Part shown: in pieces, positions 41,808-46,292 of the stretch | How positions within the stretch are numbered: the stretch's first letter is position 1 | Layout of the letters: the number at the start of each line of letters is the position of its first letter | NCBI GenBank assembly: GCA_003235365.1 | Contig: QJWJ01000222.1 | Coordinates: forward strand, 1-46,292 | Source: Deltaproteobacteria bacterium | GTDB taxonomy: Bacteria > Myxococcota_A > Polyangia > Polyangiales > Polyangiaceae | Length of the DNA stretch: 46,292 nt | Direction: 5' to 3' | The notes under the pieces: generated by a model | The model's database searches: none | The model's input: only the letters and a program-made list of their open reading frames with translations | Told to the model about the DNA's origin: nothing | Position numbers and translations under genes: made by a program

Positions 41808-42261
41808 GGGGCTCCCGTTTGCAAAGGCAGCGTTCACCGAACGCGGTGCGTGTCGCTGCCGAGTGTTGTCGGGCAATGGGCCTTTGGTGTCGCAGAGATC
41901 ACAAAAATGACCTCACCATCAGGTGTGGGTTGTTTGTGTGGTCGTTAGGTAAACGACTGCCGCGCGTCGTTCGTCACTCGATTCGCTTGGAATCCGTTGC
42001 GAGCCGTCGGGGTCGCCGCTGTCTTCGAAGGGCGTGAGCGCGGCGCTTGCGACCCGCGTCGGTCGCGGACTGGAAGCGGGTGTTGCGCGGCTGGGTGGAT
42101 GTGGAGGCAACGGGTCGTCGCCCCTTCACTCGAGGCGGCCGACTTTGGCATCACCGTGCATCTACCGTGGGTGGGCAGGTACTGTTGCGCCAAATGCACA
42201 GTGCGAACGGTCTTCTCGACGCGCCACTCAACAACCCGCCGAGTCGTGGTAAGTTGGCGGG
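41808..42261. other. 454-base divergent intergenic region
   Basis: It lies between the VWA lipoprotein and the ECF cassette. It must hold both promoters. A possible sigma54-like TTGGCA...GTGCA (42145-42160) has the wrong spacing by one base. No coding frame with support is seen. Confidence 0.4.
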
Positions 42262-43269
42262 GTGTCGGGGCGAGCTTCAGTTTTCCTAGTTCGTACCTCG
42301 GGGCTGGCGGCAGTCGGGCTGGTCGGCGTCGTTGCATCGCCTTTGCTCGCGTCGCCGTCGTTGCAGTACGCGGTACCGAAGGATTGTCCTGAGCGCGCGT
42401 GGTTCGAATCGGAACTGGCGAGCCAGGGGCTCCCCACGGTTTCCGACGGTGCGCTCCGGGTGGAGGTGGCACCGGCCGGCGGCTCCGTGCCGAGCGAACT
42501 CGTCGGTGACCTCAGTTACGGGCCCTCGCAAGGCGACTTGGGACGCAGCTCATGGCAGCGCCGATTGACCAGTGGAGATTGCCGCGACCTGCTGTCGGCT
42601 TTGGCGATGAGCTTGGTGCTACATCTCGAAGCGGATCGCGTTGATGCAGAACCCGTGAGCTCGGCGCTGGACGGCGCTGAGGGTGCAGAGCCCGTTCCCG
42701 CAGACTCCGGGGTGGCGCAGGCGCCGTCGCGCGACGACCAACTGGCGCCGCGTCGTTGGCATTTCGGCGCAGGTGTTGGCGGAACGATTCGCGGAGGCGT
42801 CGACCCCGAGTTGTCCGGGGCGCTCGACGTGCACGCGCTCGTGCGGTCGGATTGGTCGGGGTGGGGCTCGGGACCCATCGCGATTGGCTTCACTTGGGCG
42901 CCGTCGACGGCGTCGTCGGCGCGCGACGGGGGACAGTGGAGTCACCAGTGGTGGACGGGATCCGTCGCGGCGACACCCGGCACGTTTCGCATGTGGCAAC
43001 AGGTGCGTGTGGGACCGGTGGTTGCGCTCCAACTCGGGCGCTACCTCGCCGAGACGGTTGACGGAACCGAATGGGACGGAATCGTTGCGCTTACTGAGTT
43101 GTTGGTACGCGCCGAGATGGAAGCGCGGCCGTGGCTCGTCGCGGCGCAGCTGGGCCTGCACCTCCCCATTGCGCCGTTTCGCCTACCCTACGCGGAAAGC
43201 GAATTGCACCGACCGACGCCAGGTGTGGTCATTGGCCTTGGGGCCAGCTGGTTGGGGGTGGTTTTGTGA
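42262..43269 (+). CDS. exported protein of unknown family, ECF cassette
   Basis: 335 residues; GTG start at 42262. A signal peptide (TSGLAAVGLVGVVASPLLAS) is followed by a Cys pair (KDCPERAWFE, SGDCRDLL) in the first 120 residues. A Ser/Pro/Glu linker follows, then from about 167 a Trp/Gly-rich beta-structured part (GAGVGGTIRGG, WSHQWWTGSVAA, VGPVVALQLGRYLAE and GVVIGLGASWLG), which looks like outer-membrane beta-strands. The last codons overlap the sigma factor start (GTGA), so it is translationally coupled. An outer membrane or periplasmic sensor partner of the sigma factor is inferred. Confidence 0.65.
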   Translation: MSGRASVFLVRTSGLAAVGLVGVVASPLLASPSLQYAVPKDCPERAWFESELASQGLPTVSDGALRVEVAPAGGSVPSELVGDLSYGPSQGDLGRSSWQRRLTSGDCRDLLSALAMSLVLHLEADRVDAEPVSSALDGAEGAEPVPADSGVAQAPSRDDQLAPRRWHFGAGVGGTIRGGVDPELSGALDVHALVRSDWSGWGSGPIAIGFTWAPSTASSARDGGQWSHQWWTGSVAATPGTFRMWQQVRVGPVVALQLGRYLAETVDGTEWDGIVALTELLVRAEMEARPWLVAAQLGLHLPIAPFRLPYAESELHRPTPGVVIGLGASWLGVVL

Positions 43270-43904
43270 TCCCACCGGACGACGCCCGCCATTGCGGCAA
43301 CGTGAATCCGGTTCCCGAATGCCCTTCAGGAGCGGCGGATCTCGACCGGAAGGTCGAGGCCTGGGTCGAAGAGTACGTGGACTTCGTTTGGCGGTCCCTC
43401 CGTTCGTTGGGTGTGCCCCGAAGTGACTGCGACGACGGTTGTCAGAAGGTCTGGTGGGTCGTTGCTCGCAAGGCCGCGTCGATCGAGCCGGGCAAGGAGC
43501 GCAGCTTCATCTTTTCGGTCGTGGTGCGGGTCGCATCGGAAATGCGTCGCTGCGCCGATAGAGTGTCGGCATTGCCGTTGGACATGGATCTGCCGAGTCG
43601 TGAACCTGAGGCCGAAGAGCTCTGTGACAGGAACCGCGCGCGCGCGTTGGTCGCCGAGTTGCTCGAAGGGATGCCTTGGGAGCAGCGTGTGGTGTTCGTG
43701 ATGTTCGAACTCGAGGACTGCAACTCGCTCGAGATTGCGGCGGCGCTGGGCGTGCCGCGCGGCACGGTGGCTTCGAGGCTACGGTTGGCGCGCGAGTACT
43801 TCAACCGCGCACTGAGCCGATACCAGAGTCGCACCGTGCGCCCTGTCGTTCCCCCGTCGGGAATGCTGCAGCGGGTTACCATTGCGGGGGTGTGCAATGA
43901 GTGA
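43266..43904 (+). CDS. ECF-type RNA polymerase sigma factor
   Basis: 212 residues; GTG at 43266 overlapping the previous stop was chosen. Region 2 is within VEEYVDFVWRSLRSLGVP and the acidic DCDDGCQKVWWVVARKA; region 4 is LLEGMPWEQRVVFVMFELED plus the helix-turn-helix SLEIAAALGVPRGTVASRL. A longer-than-usual segment links them, and an unusual C-terminal tail of about 25 residues follows. It directs polymerase to an unknown regulon, perhaps its own cassette. It overlaps the downstream gene by eight bases. No anti-sigma zinc motif is found in the partner. Confidence 0.88.
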   Translation: MIPPDDARHCGNVNPVPECPSGAADLDRKVEAWVEEYVDFVWRSLRSLGVPRSDCDDGCQKVWWVVARKAASIEPGKERSFIFSVVVRVASEMRRCADRVSALPLDMDLPSREPEAEELCDRNRARALVAELLEGMPWEQRVVFVMFELEDCNSLEIAAALGVPRGTVASRLRLAREYFNRALSRYQSRTVRPVVPPSGMLQRVTIAGVCNE

Positions 43905-45228
43905 TGACGCGAATTGGGTCACCGCAGAAAACGCGGACTTGGCGCGTCGGTTGTTCGCCGCCAGTCGGGGCGATCGCGCCCCGCAGGGCACACGCATCAA
44001 CGCGTTGCGGGTCGCACGCGTCGCGGTTGCGGGCAGCAGCGCGGCGTCGTTGATGTCCGCGAGCGGGACGAGTGCCGCTTCGAGCGCCGCGGTTGCAGGC
44101 GGTGGGGCTGCAGGTAGCGGGGCTGTAGGCAGCGCTGTTACGACCGCGTCCGGCCTGGTTGGTGCTGCAGGGGGAGGCGGTGCGGCCGGGCTGGAGACAA
44201 TTGCAGTTGGCTCCGCGGCAGTTGGCTCCGCGGCAGTTGGCTCCGCGGCAGTTGGCTCCGCGGCAGTTGGCTCCGCGGCTCTGGGGGCTGGAGCCTCGTT
44301 ACCCGTTGCCGCAGCGGCCGGGTCAGGACTCGTTCTTGCCGGGCTCGGGTCGATTTCGGCACTCAAGCTGTCTGCTGGTGTTCTGGTTTTGGCAAGCGCT
44401 GGCTATCTGGGAGCCCAGGTCGTCGACGTGCTTGGTCCGTCGCAGAGTGCGCCAGTTGCGGACGTCGCGGACCAGACGTCTGGTGTTGGCGTTGTCTCGG
44501 CATCGGCGCCGGGCGCCGGTGATGATCGCGCTTCGGTAGTGGCCGCACGTGAACGTAGCGTCGCAGAGTCGAACTTCGGTGAGGGAAGAGAGGGGTCGGA
44601 GGAGCTCGGGGCGTCGAAGGCCATGTCGCCGCCGGCGGAACCGTTGGAGCCGGAGAACCAGCAGGGGCAAGTGTCGCGAACACCGGAGCCTCCGGGTCGG
44701 ATTCGGGCTGAGGGGGGCAACGGCGCCGGGCCCTTGCGGCGTGTGAACTCGCAGACTGCCACTCCGAAACGAGGCGTTGCAGATCCGGGGTCGACGCCTG
44801 TGGCGGCAGCTCCGGCGCAGTTGTCGACCAATGGACCCGAGCGGGGGGGACGAGGTGGGACGGCGGCCGTGGGGGAAGCGGAAGAACGGGCGGCAGAACG
44901 GCGTTCGCGGGTGAGCTTCTTGGGCATGAACTCCCAGGGTGCATCCACGGTGGTGCCCAGCGACTCTCCGCAGCGCGTTGCGACGGATCAAGCGGGTTCG
45001 GAGAGCAACGCTGCTGAGCCCTCGGAAGACCGTCGCGCTGAAGCGCAGTCCGCACGGCTAGCTGACGAGTTGGGTCTCATCCGCCGAGCGCATTCGGCGC
45101 TGCGGGCGGGAAAGACGAACGAGGCGGTGGCCTGGCTCGACCGCTACGCCCGCCGCTATCCGAGCGGCAAGCTTCGCCCCGAGGCCGCTCAGTTGCGGCG
45201 CCGTATCGCTTCGTTGCGCGGGCAGTGA
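43897..45228 (+). CDS. membrane protein with AVGSA repeats, candidate anti-sigma partner
   Basis: 443 residues from ATG 43897, eight bases inside the sigma factor gene. An N-terminal cytoplasmic part of about 35 residues (ADLARRLFAASRGDR) precedes a 110-residue Gly/Ala/Ser/Val region that contains five AVGSA repeats. One hydrophobic helix (LSAGVLVLASAGYLG) lies at about 158-172. The rest is a Pro/Glu/Ser-rich periplasmic stretch ending in a TPR-like pair (AHSALRAGKTNEAVAWLDRY). Position and topology fit an anti-sigma or sensor protein, but no known anti-sigma domain is seen. Confidence 0.65.
   Translation: MSDDANWVTAENADLARRLFAASRGDRAPQGTRINALRVARVAVAGSSAASLMSASGTSAASSAAVAGGGAAGSGAVGSAVTTASGLVGAAGGGGAAGLETIAVGSAAVGSAAVGSAAVGSAAVGSAALGAGASLPVAAAAGSGLVLAGLGSISALKLSAGVLVLASAGYLGAQVVDVLGPSQSAPVADVADQTSGVGVVSASAPGAGDDRASVVAARERSVAESNFGEGREGSEELGASKAMSPPAEPLEPENQQGQVSRTPEPPGRIRAEGGNGAGPLRRVNSQTATPKRGVADPGSTPVAAAPAQLSTNGPERGGRGGTAAVGEAEERAAERRSRVSFLGMNSQGASTVVPSDSPQRVATDQAGSESNAAEPSEDRRAEAQSARLADELGLIRRAHSALRAGKTNEAVAWLDRYARRYPSGKLRPEAAQLRRRIASLRGQ
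44203..44277 (+). repeat. five tandem 15-base repeats in coding sequence
   Basis: Five identical copies of GCAGTTGGCTCCGCG, encoding AVGSA each. Identity at DNA level means recent expansion or a length polymorphism by slippage; each gain or loss keeps the reading frame. Confidence 0.95.
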
Positions 45229-45264
45229 GGAGGGCAGTGAGCTCGCTGCTGGCGATGGCGTTCC

Positions 45265-46292
45265 TCAGCGCTTGCCCTTCGACTTGTGCACGTAATGCGG
45301 AGCTTGTCCGGGCTCGGAGACGTCAACCCAGTACGTCGAGTCGTCGCGCACGTCGAGGTGAACGAAGCTCGAGTTTGGATAGAACCCAACGCCGACGGAG
45401 GGCAGCGAGCGGAGATAGTCACGCAACGCCCAGTTCGGAACGCCGTTGATGCTGAAGTCGAGCGCCTTGCCTTGAGGATGGCGCGAGTGCTTCGAATGGG
45501 AGTGCTCTCGAAAGCCACTGACGACGCGAATGCGACGACCACCGAACGTGTCACTGACCTTGGCGATGAGCTTGACCAGACGGCTGTCGATGGTTTTCGT
45601 CTTGCCGGTGCGCCACGATGCCAGCACGTGGGTCACCTTCTGACGGGCGAGCGGTAGCAGCTTGTTGCCCGGCCCGATCACGTAGCCCGTCCAGCGTTTG
45701 TCGCCGTTGGGACTTTCGAGGGTGATGTACCCCCGCTTCCACGCGCTTTTTCTGTACTTTCGCCAATCGCGTCCGTTGGGAGCGCCTTGGGCGTTGGCGC
45801 GGCGTTGCTTTTCGTACCAGACACGGGCGGCGCTGCCATCGGTGTCATTGGCGCTGGGGATCACCAGTTCACGATCGATGTGCAGCGTCGTCGAGCGCGA
45901 GATCTTGTTTGCTTGGCAGACGGCGTCGACCGACACGTGGTAGCGCGCAGCGATCGCCGCCAGGGTTTGCCCCTTGCCCACGACGTGGGTGCGGGGAGTC
46001 TGCATGGACGACGGAGCCGGGGTTGGCGCGGGGGCTTTCGCCTCGGTCGCTTTCGACTCCTTCGCCGGGGGGGTGGGGCGCCCTTGCTCCTTGTCTCGTT
46101 GGGCGCGCGCCTGACTTCCATCGTCGTCGCCGGGAGCTGGGATCACCAAGTCGTCCCCCGGCCGAATCGGGTCGGCGACTTCCATGTCGTTGGCGTAGGC
46201 GATTGCGGCGGGGCTGACGTGGTAGCGCTTGCCGATCATCCCGAGCGTTTGCCCGCTGTACACCCGGTGGGTGCGTAGCTTCGAAGCGGCTG
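45265..46292 (-). CDS. LysM and M15/DUF882-like murein peptidase, cut by window edge
   Basis: At least 342 residues; the start lies beyond the right edge. Two LysM peptidoglycan-binding domains: the first runs off the window (RTHRVYSGQTLGMIGKRYHV), the second is THVVGKGQTLAAIAARYHVS. A Lys/Pro/Ala linker lies between them. The C-terminal 130 residues match the M15/DUF882 type: RIRVVSGFREHSHSKHSRHP followed by QGKALDFSI with His and Asp zinc ligands, and SFVHLDVR with the last His. MepK, the E. coli member, cuts 3-3 cross-links. Cell-wall remodelling is the likely role. It converges on the ECF cassette. Confidence 0.88.
   Translation of the reverse strand, partial: AASKLRTHRVYSGQTLGMIGKRYHVSPAAIAYANDMEVADPIRPGDDLVIPAPGDDDGSQARAQRDKEQGRPTPPAKESKATEAKAPAPTPAPSSMQTPRTHVVGKGQTLAAIAARYHVSVDAVCQANKISRSTTLHIDRELVIPSANDTDGSAARVWYEKQRRANAQGAPNGRDWRKYRKSAWKRGYITLESPNGDKRWTGYVIGPGNKLLPLARQKVTHVLASWRTGKTKTIDSRLVKLIAKVSDTFGGRRIRVVSGFREHSHSKHSRHPQGKALDFSINGVPNWALRDYLRSLPSVGVGFYPNSSFVHLDVRDDSTYWVDVSEPGQAPHYVHKSKGKR

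Noticed and set aside
42145..42160. Sigma54-type promoter (TTGGCA...GTGCA) before the ECF cassette
   Set aside because: The GG-to-GC spacing is one base too short.
44203..44277. Short direct repeats as a CRISPR array
   Set aside because: Units are contiguous without spacers and are in frame in a coding sequence.

Overview
The window is high-GC chromosomal DNA, densely packed on both strands, from what is most likely a member of the Myxococcota (probably the Polyangiales side of the phylum). The evidence is the gene content: three bactofilin genes in a row, a DUF1592/DUF1588 plus DUF1552 pair, Myxococcus-type cysteine-rich repeats, several large VWA or Asp-box surface proteins, and many lipoproteins with long Pro/Ser/Asp-rich linkers. 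No rRNA, tRNA, IS element, phage gene or CRISPR array was seen. The assignment is an inference from families, not a phylogenetic result.

Left part (1-13000). Minus strand: an FG-GAP-type exported protein overlapping an orphan peptide-binding protein with a Tat-like signal. Then an RlmI-like rRNA methyltransferase (+), three tandem bactofilins (-), a TrmH-type tRNA methyltransferase (-), thioredoxin (+), a 1028-residue Asp-box surface protein (+), a small metal-binding-domain lipoprotein (-), a family 2 glycosyltransferase (-), a 216-residue membrane-anchored protein (+) and a single-domain rhodanese (-).

Middle part (13000-30000). RNase J (+), the DUF1592/DUF1552 pair (+), a patatin-like lipoprotein followed in frame by an orphan cysteine-rich fragment (+), a Shewanella-like PPP phosphatase (+), then on the minus strand a lipoprotein built of four eight-cysteine modules and a small lipoprotein. 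A 730-base intergenic region ends in a long predicted RNA stem directly before slyX (+). It is followed by a three-gene minus-strand cluster: integral-membrane protein, VWA lipoprotein and secreted protein. A strong intrinsic terminator with no gene in front of it lies at 29341-29366.

Right part (30000-46292). A VOC-family protein and an 11-cysteine microprotein (+), an HMA-CDF metal transporter (-), an aldo/keto reductase overlapping an AraC-type regulator (-), a GH5 cellulase-like lipoprotein (-), a persulfide dioxygenase-rhodanese fusion overlapping a NYN/YacP-like nuclease (-), an acyltransferase-3 membrane protein (+), a DUF1223 lipoprotein (+), a large VWA lipoprotein (-), a translationally coupled cassette of exported protein, ECF sigma factor and membrane protein (+), and a LysM/M15-like murein peptidase cut by the right edge (-).

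How the genes work together: the window is mostly envelope and surface functions (lipoproteins, bactofilin scaffold, murein peptidase, cellulase) with scattered RNA metabolism (RlmI, TrmH, RNase J, NYN) and sulfur, thiol or metal handling (thioredoxin, persulfide dioxygenase-rhodanese, rhodanese, CDF transporter, metal-binding lipoprotein). The least explained items are the eight-cysteine module protein, the stem-loop region before slyX, the orphan terminator near 29.35 kb and the ECF cassette.
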